From assembly GCA_009667805.1 (NCBI GenBank), contig CM019070.1, forward strand, positions 58,966,735 through 59,030,734: a stretch of DNA of 64,000 nucleotides, written 5' to 3'. The position numbers and the translations under genes were made by a program. Positions 44,184-54,000 of the stretch are shown piece after piece. Each line of letters opens with the position of its first letter. Position 1 is the first letter of the stretch. The stretch comes from Leptobrachium leishanense. Lineage: Eukaryota; Chordata; Amphibia; Anura; Megophryidae. The notes beneath the pieces are model-generated. The model searched no databases and was not told the origin of the DNA. It saw nothing but the letters and a program-made list of their open reading frames with translations.

Positions 44184-44479
44184 CGTTTAAAAGCTGTTAT
44201 AACTGTAAAAGGATGTTGTACTAAGTACTAAGATTGAATGTCACTTGGGGGTTGAATAAAACTGATAATGATGTGAGCACAGAAAAGACATTTGTGGTTA
44301 TTTCATTATAAATGTTATGTTATATTTGTCTGACCTACACGTGCCTCTTTGATTTAATTGTAAGCAAGATGACTGAATGATCAAAATCAATGTCAAACTG
44401 GCCAAAACACTCAATTTCAGTGGGGGTTGAATAATTTTGAACACAACTGTATATATATCCTTGTAGTGCCAATTACAAA

Positions 44480-45075
44480 GCAGGGTAAAATTATCTTTTG
44501 GTGCCAACTTCCATAGTGAGAAGCTTTTCTTGAGGGGTGCCAGCTGCTAAAAGTGTTTTTGGGGAGTGTAGATGCCCCGATATGAGAGCTCTGTCAGAGT
44601 AAAACTGGTTTGGGGGGTATAGGTGCCAGCTGTAAGAGCAGAGCTGGGTTTTTTTGGAGGTTGTAGGTGCCACCATAATGCCACCTGTCAGAGATGTGTT
44701 TTTGTGGGGTGGTGTTGGTGTTCCCATTATGTCAGCTGCAAGTCTAGAGCTATTGTTAAGGGGGGTATAAGTGCCCCCACAGTGCCAGTTGTCATAGTAG
44801 AGCTGTTTTTGGGTAGGGGCAAAGGTGCCCCAGTAATGCCAGCTATCAGAGTTGTTGGGGGGTGGTATAGGCGCCACCGTAGTGCGAGCAGTAGAGTTGT
44901 TTGGGATGAGGTGATATAGCTGCCCCAGTAATTCCAGCTGTCAGAGTAGGTCTATTATGGGGTCAAGATGCCCCATAGTGCCAACCGTCAGAGTTGTTTG
45001 GGGGAGGTGGAATAGGTGCCCTGCAGTGCCAGCTCTGGCAGTCCATGGTCGAGCGGGTCCCGCAGTGCCAGGTGG
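44480..45075. repeat. Degenerate tandem repeat, about 55-65 bp
   Basis: Ten or so diverged units sharing TGCCA(G/C)CTGTCAGAGTAGAGCTG, TTTTGGGGGGTATAGGTGCC and CCAGTAATGCCAGCT. No frame is conserved between units, so it is probably a decayed satellite. Confidence 0.65.
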
Positions 45076-45527
45076 CTCTAGCTGATAAGGTGACTCAGCT
45101 CTGGCACGGGGCGCAGGGTGGAGCTGTGTAAAGTTTCCCAGTGCCAGGGCTGGCAGATGGCACCGCTCTCGCTGCCCACGCCAGGTGCACAATGGCGCTC
45201 ACGTTGCTGGCGGGGAAGAGGGGGGCTCCCAGCGGTACCTGACCCGGGTCCTGCTGCAGGAGGCTCGCCTCACCCTGTGCTGCTGTGCCGAGGCGGAGAC
45301 ATAGAGGGGGGCTGACCAACCGGGCCTCGCCCCACCCCCACCTCCTCTCTCTCCCTGCAGGCGGCTGAGTGACACAATGTGACAGCGGCCAAACACATCG
45401 CGTCTATTCAGCATCCTCTGCCAGCAGCGAGGAGCCCAACTGCCAGACACATAACCAGGTGGGGAGGAGCATCCCGCGGACTGCTGCCCCCGCTCCCTAC
45501 CCAGAGAGAGCCAGGTAGAGAGAGAAA
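45076..45527. other. GC-rich unassigned stretch
   Basis: CpG-containing, GC-rich sequence between two repeat arrays. No recognisable frame. It could be a promoter-like region or the end of an older element; nothing decides it. Confidence 0.35.
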
Positions 45528-45690
45528 GGGGAAGTGAGATGTGAGGCTGTAGACACTGCGAGAGGCGGAAACACACGGATGAGTAAAGCTGACATCCCTG
45601 TATACAGAGTGCAGTAAGGGATTCAGCTTTACTCATCCATGTATTTCCGCCTCTTGCAGTGTCTGCAGCCGCACATCTCACTTCCCCTCT
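45528..45690. repeat. Inverted repeat next to the 43-bp minisatellite
   Basis: GGGAAGTGAGATGTGAGGCT..GAGGCGGAAACACACGGATG (about 45528-45580) is the inverse of CATCCATGTATTTCCGCCTC..AGCCGCACATCTCACTTCCC (about 45633-45687). The right arm includes the first minisatellite unit. Confidence 0.75.
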
Positions 45691-45984
45691 CTCCTGCTAC
45701 AGTGTCTGCAGCCGCACAGCTCACTTCCCCTCTCTCCTGCTACACTACAGTGTCTGCAGCCGCACATCTCACTTCCCCTCTCTCCTCCTGCAGTGTCTGC
45801 AGCCGCACAGCTCACTTCCCCTCTCTCCTCCTGCAGTGTCTGCAGCCTCACATCTCACTTCCCCTCTCTCCTCCTGCAGTGTCTGCAGCCGCACATCTCA
45901 CTTCCCCTCTCTCCTCCTGCAGTGTCTGCAGCCGCACATCTCACTTCCCCTCTCTCCTCCTGCAGTGTCTGCAGCCGCACATCT
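45655..45984. repeat. 43-bp minisatellite, left part
   Basis: Units CTGCAGTGTCTGCAGCCGCA followed by CATCTCACTTCCCCTCTCTC; starts at 45788 and 45831 are 43 bp apart. It is broken at 45984 by the gypsy retrotransposon and resumes at 55905. Confidence 0.92.
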
Positions 45985-46147
45985 TGTAATGTATTGTGTT
46001 TTGCCTATGTTTCTTTTTGAGCCATCCTGACCACCGTAGTTAGTCTTCCTGATCCCCCCCCCCTCCATTTTGTGTTCAGTTATAGATTAAACATCTACAG
46101 GAGCACAGCTCTGTTTTGAAGCTCTGTGTCTGTCACATTACTTTACA
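45985..46147 (+). repeat. Gypsy 5' LTR
   Basis: 163 bp, TGTAATGTATTGTG to TGTCACATTACTTTACA, followed by TGGTGTCAGAAG as candidate primer-binding site (46148-46159). Confidence 0.88.
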
Positions 46148-46882
46148 TGGTGTCAGAAGTCTGTCTGGAACAGATCTCTCGCTTACTATGGCATTATCGC
46201 AGTTTGAACACCCCAAGATTGACTGGGAAGCTCCAGACTTGTACCAAGAGTTTGTGTTTGATGGACCGCTCTCAGAACAAACACTGAAGTAGGGATGTGC
46301 GTTTCGGGTTTCGGAATTTCGGAATTTTCACGAAATTTCCCGATTCGGGTCTTTCGATTCGGCCGAAAATCCGAAAAGTTTTAGATCCGAAAATGTCGAA
46401 TCCGAACTGTTTTCCGAACCGAATCGAAAACTTTTCGGAATTTCGAATGGACTTGAAATGTGTCAAATCGAATCTATTGCTTTGAAACGAGAACAGACTT
46501 TCCGAAAAAAACGAAAAATTTACCAAATCGAAAATTTTTCGGAATTTTCGAATGGACTTGAAACGTGTCAAATCGAAATCTATTGCTTTGAAACGAGAAC
46601 AGACTTTCCGAAAAAAACGAAAAATTTACCAAATCGAAAATTTTTCGGAATTTTCGAATGGACTTGAAACGTGTCAAATCGAAATCTATTGCGTTTGAAA
46701 CGAGAACAGACTTTTCGGGAAAAAAACAAAATTTCGATAAGATCCGATAAGATTTGTCGTATTTTGGTCCGATCCGATTCGTCCGCGGGTCGCGCATGCG
46801 CGCGCGCGCACATGTCGTAACTTTATTGAGCCAGTTTTATTGACAACTTTTTGAACAAAATTTTTTTTTATTATTCTTCATA

Positions 46883-48631
46883 ATGGCCGCTGCCAGAGAG
46901 GAGACCTCTTCATCTCTCGATGAAGAATTTCCACCTGCAGTGCCTGCACCCAGGAAGAAACGGGCCCAAAATATGGCATTTGAGGAGATGTTGGAGATGG
47001 TCCGCATCTTTGATAGAAAAGATTATGACTGCCAGAACGGACCTTACCGCAGCAAGAATAACGCCAGGAAGGATCGTATACTGGACAAGCTACGCGCCAC
47101 CATTTTGGAGAAGTTTGGGAAGGACCGGACGAAGGACCAGCTACGGAAACGCTGGTCTGATTTGAAAGTTCGCGAGCAGGAGCAGCTGAAACGCATCCGC
47201 CGCGTCATAGCGAAACGTAAGTGTCATGTTATATTGTAAAGCGCTGCGCAAACTGTTGGCGCTATATAAATCCTGTATAATAATAATAATGTGCTTGCAT
47301 GTGCTAATGTGCGCAGAAATACGCTGATTTATCTAGTCCTTTTTTCATGCAATGTGATTGTGTATATTTTGCGTTTTCACGACTCGTCATACATGCAGTT
47401 TTGCCATAACTCTTCTTTTTGTGATTTTACGTATTCGTGAAAATTGTGATATTTGATGTATGTAGATGAAATTACAATGCTGGATTTCTTTTGGCACTGT
47501 GTGTATAGTCTGTAGTGTGCTGGGGGGGGGGGGTTGTGATTGAGTGATGCATACGTGATGACCCGCAGCTTGCCCAATATTGGCTCCCACCTGCGCATCA
47601 ATAAAAATCTCTGCGTCTTTGCTAAGTGATAGGATGGGACATGTAGTTCTTCTGAAAGTGCATCCAAACAGAGCTGTGTTCAATACAGCCTCAGCAGCTG
47701 CTGCAGCAGTGTCATTGAATGCTTTAGATGCAAATTTCAAAACAAAATGGTGGATTTCTGTTGTTGTTTCTGCAATATCCAGTTTTATTCACAGAAACTG
47801 AAAGTGAAACTGAGGCTGAGGCCTTCTATAAAATAACTAAAAGCAGTCGCACAATGCGCTTTGTACGCACACAACACAAATAATAGTTTTTATTGAATAA
47901 ACGTAATGTTTACTTCTGAAAAAAAATATATAAATGAACGGTAATATATGTCTGTGCAGAGGAAATAAATAAATATTTTGTGACTTTAGACCTATGAGAT
48001 GGGAGTAGTGGGGGTTAAGCTGGTAGTGGGTAGTGGAGGGGTGTCGCAATACTTTCGGCAACATATTGTATAGATATACCATTTTTTCCAGTCTGCATTA
48101 TTTACGTGTTATATTTTTTGGATTTGGCAGAAGACAGGAAGAGGGCACAGGCTGAGGACGCCGAATCTGCCCGGGCAGGGACCAGTGCCCCAGCGGAGGA
48201 GGAGGAGGAGCCACGGGCGTCCACCAGCGCTGGTATATACTGTTTTATTTAGCAACGACTTTTGGTCAAAAACAGAAAAAAATTTGTTTACTGTATTTTT
48301 TATTTCTTTAATTTCTTACATATAGCACTGGATATACAGACGGTGGTGGTGGGGGAGGAGGAGTCGGAGGAGGAGCAGGAGGAGGCCGCCAGCTCTGGTA
48401 TATACTACTGTTATATTTTTTCAAGACTTTCAGTCAAAAATAGAAACCTGCTTTACTTACTGTATTTTCCTTCTTTCATTTATTGGATATATCGAAGAAG
48501 CCAGACCGAGCAATCAGGAGGCGATTGGCGAGCTTCGCCTGGCAGTCAGGACACTGGATTCCATCCAGGAACTGCTGCAGCACCTCCGGGAACACCTTAG
48601 TAACACCGCGGACATCCTGGAGCGGCAGTAA
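46883..48631 (+). CDS. Myb/SANT-like DNA-binding protein with C-terminal coiled coil, four exons
   Basis: Predicted exons: 46883-47216 (donor GTAAGT), 48131-48232 (acceptor TTTGGCAG), 48326-48397 (acceptor ACATATAG) and 48501-48631 (acceptor GAAG); phases agree, giving 212 residues. Exon 1 holds the Myb/SANT-like region: FEEMLEMVRIFDRKDYD, then basic KNNARKDRILDKL and RTKDQLRKRWSDLK. Exons 2 and 3 encode acidic, low-complexity segments. Exon 4 encodes EAIGELRLAVRTLDSIQEL and LLQHLREHLSNTADI, a likely coiled coil. The plan resembles Harbinger-associated Myb proteins and NAIF1-like proteins. It probably binds the element's ends or another DNA target; this is inference. The last splice acceptor is weak. 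An inverted partial copy of exon 1 abuts the stop codon. Confidence 0.68.
47232..47292 (+). mobile_element. Retroposon 3' tail in intron 1 of the Myb-like gene
   Basis: TGTAAAGCGCTGCGCAAAC, GTTGGCGCTATATAAATCC and (TAA)n, the same family as 1077-1172. Confidence 0.65.
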
Positions 48632-48866
48632 GACAATACGGATGTGCCTCAGCTGCTCCTGCTCGCCTGCTTTGAGGTCGGACCAGCGTTTTCTGATCTG
48701 GTCCTTCGTCCCGTCTTTCCAAAACACCTCCAGGATGGTGGTGCGCGTAGCTTGTCAATGATACGATCCTTCCTAAAATTATTCTTCCTGCCGTAAGGGC
48801 CCTTACTGCAGTCATAATCTTTGTAATCAAAGATGCGGACCAGCTCCAACATCTCCTCAAATGCCA
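48632..48866 (-). pseudogene. Inverted partial copy of Myb-like exon 1
   Basis: Minus-strand translation gives FEEMLELVRIFDYKDYD, KNNFRKDRIIDKLRA and, after a shift near 48735, KRWSDLKAGEQEQL, clearly homologous to exon 1. It lacks the N-terminal about 30 residues and a proper start. A frameshift breaks it. It ends right at the stop codon of exon 4, so the two copies face each other tail to tail. Confidence 0.8.
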
Positions 48867-49059
48867 GTAATTCTAAAATGTATGTTTGTTTGTGTTGTTT
48901 GTGCCCCTGTTGGGCAGTTTGCCATCCTTGGCATGTTCCCTTCCCTTCCTTCCCATTTTGTAAATAAATTTTTCTTTTTTTCTATATTTTCCTGTTTGTG
49001 TGCGTTGCTTTACGTTAATAAGTTAATTATGTATTGCTTGGTTTCCACACTGTTAAACA
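48867..49059. other. Short spacer, possible 3' flank
   Basis: GTTTGTTTGTGTTGTTTGTG and AATAAA (48962-48967). No coding. It may be 3' UTR-like sequence of the ancestral gene. Confidence 0.4.
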
Positions 49060-49690
49060 CGTCGATGCGGAGGACGCGCTGAGCGCATCCTCCCTTTGGG
49101 GTCAGCGTTCGGCCGGGTTCCGGCCGATCGCTGGCCCCCCCGGTGCGGGCTGACATCCTCGATGTCAGCCCAGCATCCGGAACCGCCGCCGGTGAAATTA
49201 GGTGTCATCGCGACCTCTCTCCCTCCCGATCGGCGGCGTTGCGGGGTTAACCCAGGCACCAATTGGAAGGGCACAGCCTGCCCTTCCAAATGGTGCCTGG
49301 CATTAACCCCTGGGGAGCTGGATCGCGAATCGGCGCTGAAAAGCGCCGGTTCGTGATCCTTTCCCGGAGCTGGCCGACATCTTGGATGTCGGCCAAGCCT
49401 CCGGGAACTCCTCCTGAGGACTGGCGTCATCGTGCGTAGTCCTAGAGTTAACCCCTAACTGCCACCAACGGTGGAGATAGGGAGTTCCAATGAACTCCCT
49501 ATCTCCCGATCCGTGGCAGCTAGGGGTTAAAGTTTGGTATGGTTGGATCGGCCAGAGCATGGCCGTTCCAACGATACCAAACACGAAAGTGAAAAAAGTT
49601 TTTTTAAAAAAATTAAAAATAAAAATATATTTTAAAAAAAATTATAAAAATTAAATAAACATTTTTTTTTTCTTTTTTTTGGTTCGTTAA
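49060..49690. repeat. Hairpin-rich module, first copy
   Basis: A chain of palindromes: GGCTGACATCCTCGATGTCAGCC (near 49148), AGGCACCA..TGGTGCCT (49244-49292), TGGCCGACATCTTGGATGTCGGCCA (49371-49395) and TTAACCCCTAACTGCCAC..GTGGCAGCTAGGGGTTAA (about 49449-49529). The last, with TTAA edges, resembles piggyBac-like inverted repeats. Part of this module recurs at 50290-50643. Confidence 0.75.
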
Positions 49691-49747
49691 TGCAGCAATA
49701 TTGTTCCCATTTCAATTATAATGTGAACAATGATGCTGCACTAACGA

Positions 49748-50305
49748 GGTGCTGGGGCAATATCCACGAGGAGCTGGGGCATGTCCACGAGGAGCTGGGG
49801 CATGTCCACGAGGTGCTGGGGCATGTCCACGAGGAGCTGGGGCATATCCACGAGGTGCTGGGGCAATATCCACGAGAGCTGGGGCATGTCCACGAGGAGC
49901 TGGGGCATGTCCACGAGGAGCTGGGGCATATCCATGAGGTGCTGGGGCATGTCCACGAGGAGCTGGGGCATGTCCACGAGGTGCTGGGGCAATATCCACG
50001 AGGAGCTGGGGCATGTCCACGAGGAGCTGGGGCATGTCCACGAGGAGCTGGGGCATATCCACGAGGTGCTGGGGCATGTCCACGAGAAGCTGGGGCATAT
50101 CCATGAGGTGCTGGGGCAATATCCACGAGGAGCTGGGGCATGTCCACGAGGAGCTGGGGCATGTCCACGAGGTGCTGGGGCATGTCCACGAGGAGCTGGG
50201 GCATATCCACGAGGTGCTGGGGCATGTCCACGAGGAGCTGGGGTATCCACGAGGTGCTGGGGCATATCCACGAGGAGCTGGGGCATATCCATGAGGATGT
50301 TGGAT
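49748..50305. repeat. CCACGAGGAGCTGGGGCAT minisatellite
   Basis: About 29 units of 18-20 bp (TCCACGAGGAGCTGGGGCA; GAGGTGCTGGGGCAATA variants). The long open frames on both strands are products of the repeat. It lies between two copies of a flanking module ending GATGCTGCACTAACGA (49732-49747 and 50628-50643). The unit resembles the array at 20418-21150. Confidence 0.93.
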
Positions 50306-50643
50306 GTCGGCCAAGCTTCCGGGAACTCCCCCTGAGGACTGGCGTCATCGTGCATAGCACGATGACGCCAGTCCTGGAGTTAACCCCTAGTTGCCACCAA
50401 TGGTGGAGATAGGGGTTCCAATGAACCCCCTATCTCCCGATCCGTGGCAGCTAGGGGTTAAAGTTTGGTTCCAACGATACCAAACACTACAGTGAAAAAA
50501 GTTTTTTTAAAAAAAATTAAAAATAAAAAAATATTTAAAAAAAATTATAAAAAAAAAAATCATTTTTTTCTTTTTTGGTTTGTTAATGCAGCAATATTGT
50601 TCCCATTTCAATTATAATGTGAACAATGATGCTGCACTAACGA
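50290..50643. repeat. Hairpin-rich module, second copy
   Basis: Repeats 49385-49747: GGATGTCGGCCAAGC, TTAACCCCTAGTTGCCACC..GTGGCAGCTAGGGGTTAA, the A/T-rich tract and GCAGCAATATTGTTCCCATT. It also has a perfect small hairpin TCATCGTGCATAGCACGATGA (50345-50365). Confidence 0.8.
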
Positions 50644-50780
50644 TTTTTGTATGCAGTGCGTTTGTTAAAAATCGGTAATTTCCCCCCAAAAAAAATGTAA
50701 CGAGACCCCATCTCTAATTTTTTTAACAAGCGCACCCCATACAAAATATAACCGCATTGCTCGCATGTTAAAATGTGAAA

Positions 50781-51040
50781 AAAACCACTTTACACGTTGT
50801 AAATTATTGAAAAATCATATTTTATTGCATTTTTTGTTATAATATACAGACATGACATAACGTATACATATAATAATGACATATTATGAATCTGCCGAGT
50901 CTGACGGAAAGAACGATATATAATATGTCTGGGTAATATACTAAAATAAGCCTTCAAAACACGTTTAAACATGACGAGCAAAACCGGTAAAAATTAGCTC
51001 AGCACAGAGGCGGGAAAAGCCACAGCAGCGAAAGGGTTAA
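50781..51040 (+). mobile_element. DIRS 5'-end fragment within the hAT-type element
   Basis: About 255 bp is the near-identical reverse complement of 63738-64000, which is the leader and first codons of the DIRS element. Here the start codon region reads ATGACGAGCAAAACCGG and meets TAG after eight codons. It ends at AAAGGGTTAA. Confidence 0.75.
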
Positions 51041-54000
51041 TTAAAAAAACACGATAGAATCGCCAGAATTATCGTATCGACAGAATGAATTATCGGATCC
51101 GAAAAACAAACCAAAAATTTATTATAAAAAATATATAAAGTAGTATTAAAAAAGTAAACCATAGTAGTTTTTTCATCAAAACGAATAGAGTTAGACAGCT
51201 TTGAAACGAGAACAGACGTTCCGAAAAAACGAAAAGTTCCGAAAAAACGAAAAATTGCCGATATACCGAAAACCATGTACAATTCCGAAAAAACGAAAAG
51301 TTCCGAAATACGAAAAGTTTCCGAAATACGAAAAATTGGCGATATGCCGAAAACCATGTACAATTCCGAAAAAACGAAAATTTTCCGAAAAGTCGATACA
51401 GAAACCTAGTAAAGTGACCCGAAAATACGAAAAAATTGTCGATATTCCGAAAAATAAATGTACCCGAAAACCGAATCGAACCGAACCGAATCGAAACGGA
51501 AAGCAGTCGAAACGAGCCGAATCGAAAAGTTTAAAAATTCGAAAAATCGAATCGAATCGAATCGAAAAAAAAATCGGTGCACATCCCTACACTGAAGCAG
51601 CGCACAGGTTGGTTGGGAACGTGGATTGGCGAGCAGGGCAGAGAGATATATAAAACGCTACCCTGGGGAGAAGGGGAGAAGGATGATCCATCTAAAGTAC
51701 TGGATAAATTTGCCAGCTATATAAGGCCAAGAAAGAATAAGAGAATTGCCAGACACCGCTTTAAGCAGAGAAAACAAGGAGTCACTGAGGGATTTGACCA
51801 CTTTGTGAAGGATTTAAGACTCCTGCTAATGGATTGCGAGTATGCTGATCCAGATGATATGTTAATCGATACAATAATCGCTGGAATCAAAGAAAAGCGC
51901 GTCCAGGAGAGACTCTTAGACAAAGGGGAAGATCTAACACTACCAAAAGCAATTGAAATTGCTCAACAGTTTGAACGGTCACAGAAGCAAATTACAATAA
52001 TCAGAGAAGAAGAATCTCAAGTGCAAGCAATAAAGGTGAATACACAATTCCAAACTGCAAATAAAAAAGCCTATCTACAATATCAGCCAAAATCTGTGCA
52101 GAAAGACATGAATACTTACCGGACATACAACTGTTTAAATTGTGGAAAAGATCCCCAGCATAAGTGGACCCAGGGCAGATGTCCAGCGAAAGGTTCTGTC
52201 TGCTCGTACTGCCACAAACCAAACCACTGGGTGGCAGTGTGTCGCAAAAGGTCAGTAAACACAGTTAGTGTGCAGCAGCAATCAGAAACTGAGGATGAGG
52301 AGGTACTGGGCATAAATCTCCCACAAACGGATGAGCACTATGATGACAAATGGACTGCGGACATTGAAATTCTGTCTCGGCAAGTGCCATTCAGAATTGA
52401 TACTGGTGCAAAGTGCAACACATTGACTTTAAGTAATTATCAGACACTCCCGCATGTAGGTGAGCTTAAACGCTCTAATCGAGTGCTAAAGTCCTACTCT
52501 AACCACAGGCTGAAGACCATAGCTGCGGTGGACCTTCTAATCAAATTCAAGAATACAGAGATACCAGCAGAATTTGAGATTGTGGACATTTTGCAAGAAA
52601 ATGTGCTTAGCGGCGCAACAGCAGAAGCCTTAGGTTTAGTGATGCGGCTCCATGCGCTGCAGCCTACTATGAAAAGCAACACACGACACTCTATCCAAGT
52701 GGCAACAGCAGGACCTCTGCCATTTGGGCTAGATGATTACCCAGAACTGACTCGCACTACTGGAACCTTGCCGGGCAAGTACACAATCAAAATTGATCCT
52801 GAAGCACAAGGTGTGGTTCATCCTGTCCGCCGTCAACCAGCTGCACTGAGAAATAAGATACTAGAGAAACTACAGGAGATGGTTAAAGATAGCTACATCA
52901 CCAAAGTTAACCAACCAACCGAGTGGGTGAGTTCTATGGTGGCAGCTGTGCGTAATGGCAAAATAAGAATCTGTATTGACCCGAGCGACTTAAATAAAGT
53001 CATTAAGAGGGAACATTACCCAATGCGCACCATCGAGGAGGTAGTCTCTACAATACCTGGTGCTAAAGTTTTCTCTGTTTTGGATGCAAAATCTGGGTTC
53101 CTACAAATAGAATTGGATGAAGCGTCATCATTCCTGACAACCTTCAACACGCCCATTGGCAGATTTAGGTGGCTTAGGCTTCCTTTTGGTCTAAAATTTG
53201 CACCTGAAATATTCCAGCGTATTATGGACGAAATGCTTGAGGGTATTAGCGGCGCAATCAGTGTGATGGATGACATTCTCATTGCGGCCCCTTCAGTACC
53301 GGAACATGATGAGATTCTCCGTAAGGTAATTCAGAGAGCCACAAGCTACAACCTGAGTCTCAACTTTGATAAATGCCACGTCAAGCAATCTTCTGTGCCC
53401 TATGTAGGACACCTGATAACAGCAGATGGCCTGAAGGCAGACCCTGCAAAAATAGAGGCTGTGAAATCCATGCCAACACCAAGAGACAAGGATGGTGTCC
53501 GTCGCTTCTTAGGGTTTGTCACCTACCTCTCGAAATTCCTGCCCAATCTCAGCGAAGTTGATGCACCTCTGAGACAACTTCTTAAAACTGATGTGGAATT
53601 TGCCTGGCAGCCAGCTCAACAACAAGCCTTTGACACACTCAAAGACATGTGCACTGAGTCTCCTGTGCTACAATTTTTTGATCCATCCAAGTCTGTCGAA
53701 ATTTTCTGTGATGCCAGCAGCAACGGCCTCGGTGCAGTATTGTTGCAGGACAGCCACCCCATTGCCTTTTCGTCCAGGTCACTAACAGACACTGAAACTC
53801 GTTATGCGCAAATCGAGAAGGAGATGCTGTCAATTGTTCATGCATGTGTCAAATTTCATAATTACATATTTGGAAACCACGTAACCGTCTACAATGACCA
53901 TAAGCCTCTGGAGGATATTTTTAGGAAGCCATTGCTCTCTACCCCCATGCGCATTCAGAGGATGCGCCTTCGCTTGCAGTGGTATGATCTCACCGTTAAG

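Larger units (their letters stand above)
42692..44449 (+). mobile_element. Tc1-type DNA transposon
   Basis: Terminal inverted repeats CAATTGTGTTCAAAATTATT and AATTATTTTGAACACAACTG-type right end (TTGAATAATTTTGAACACAACTG, split by position 44427-44449), with TA at 42690-42691 and 44450-44451. One transposase gene on the plus strand. A 128-bp hAT MITE interrupts it. Confidence 0.9.
46290..51589 (+). mobile_element. 5.3-kb hAT-type element carrying a Myb/SANT-like gene
   Basis: A perfect 8-bp target duplication CACTGAAG (46282-46289 and 51590-51597) flanks ends TAGGGATGTGCG and GTGCACATCCCTA. Both ends are several hundred bp of CGAATC/TTTCGGA-rich sequence, homologous in opposite orientation to the 724-bp element at 5728-6451. 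Between them lie a four-exon gene, hairpins, a minisatellite and a DIRS fragment. No hAT transposase is visible. The 8-bp duplication and TAGGGATG ends support hAT; a Myb-type protein is more often seen in Harbinger elements, which use 3-bp targets, so the combination is unusual. Confidence 0.82.

Noticed and set aside
45076..45527. CpG island/promoter of a host gene
   Set aside because: GC-rich, but no exon, splice signal or conserved frame follows; the next features are a hairpin and a minisatellite.
45639..46030. Serine/proline/histidine-rich frames over the 43-bp minisatellite (also 55873-56318)
   Set aside because: Three overlapping frames are all open, as expected from a repeat whose period is not a multiple of three and has no stops. 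Not a gene.
49449..49529. A complete piggyBac element bounded by TTAA
   Set aside because: The TTAACCCCTA palindrome is only about 80 bp and there is no transposase; I kept it as a hairpin module.
49690..50360. Frames of about 200 codons over the 18-bp-type minisatellite
   Set aside because: They are open on both strands and in several frames only because the unit lacks stops; they have no start context or conserved domain.
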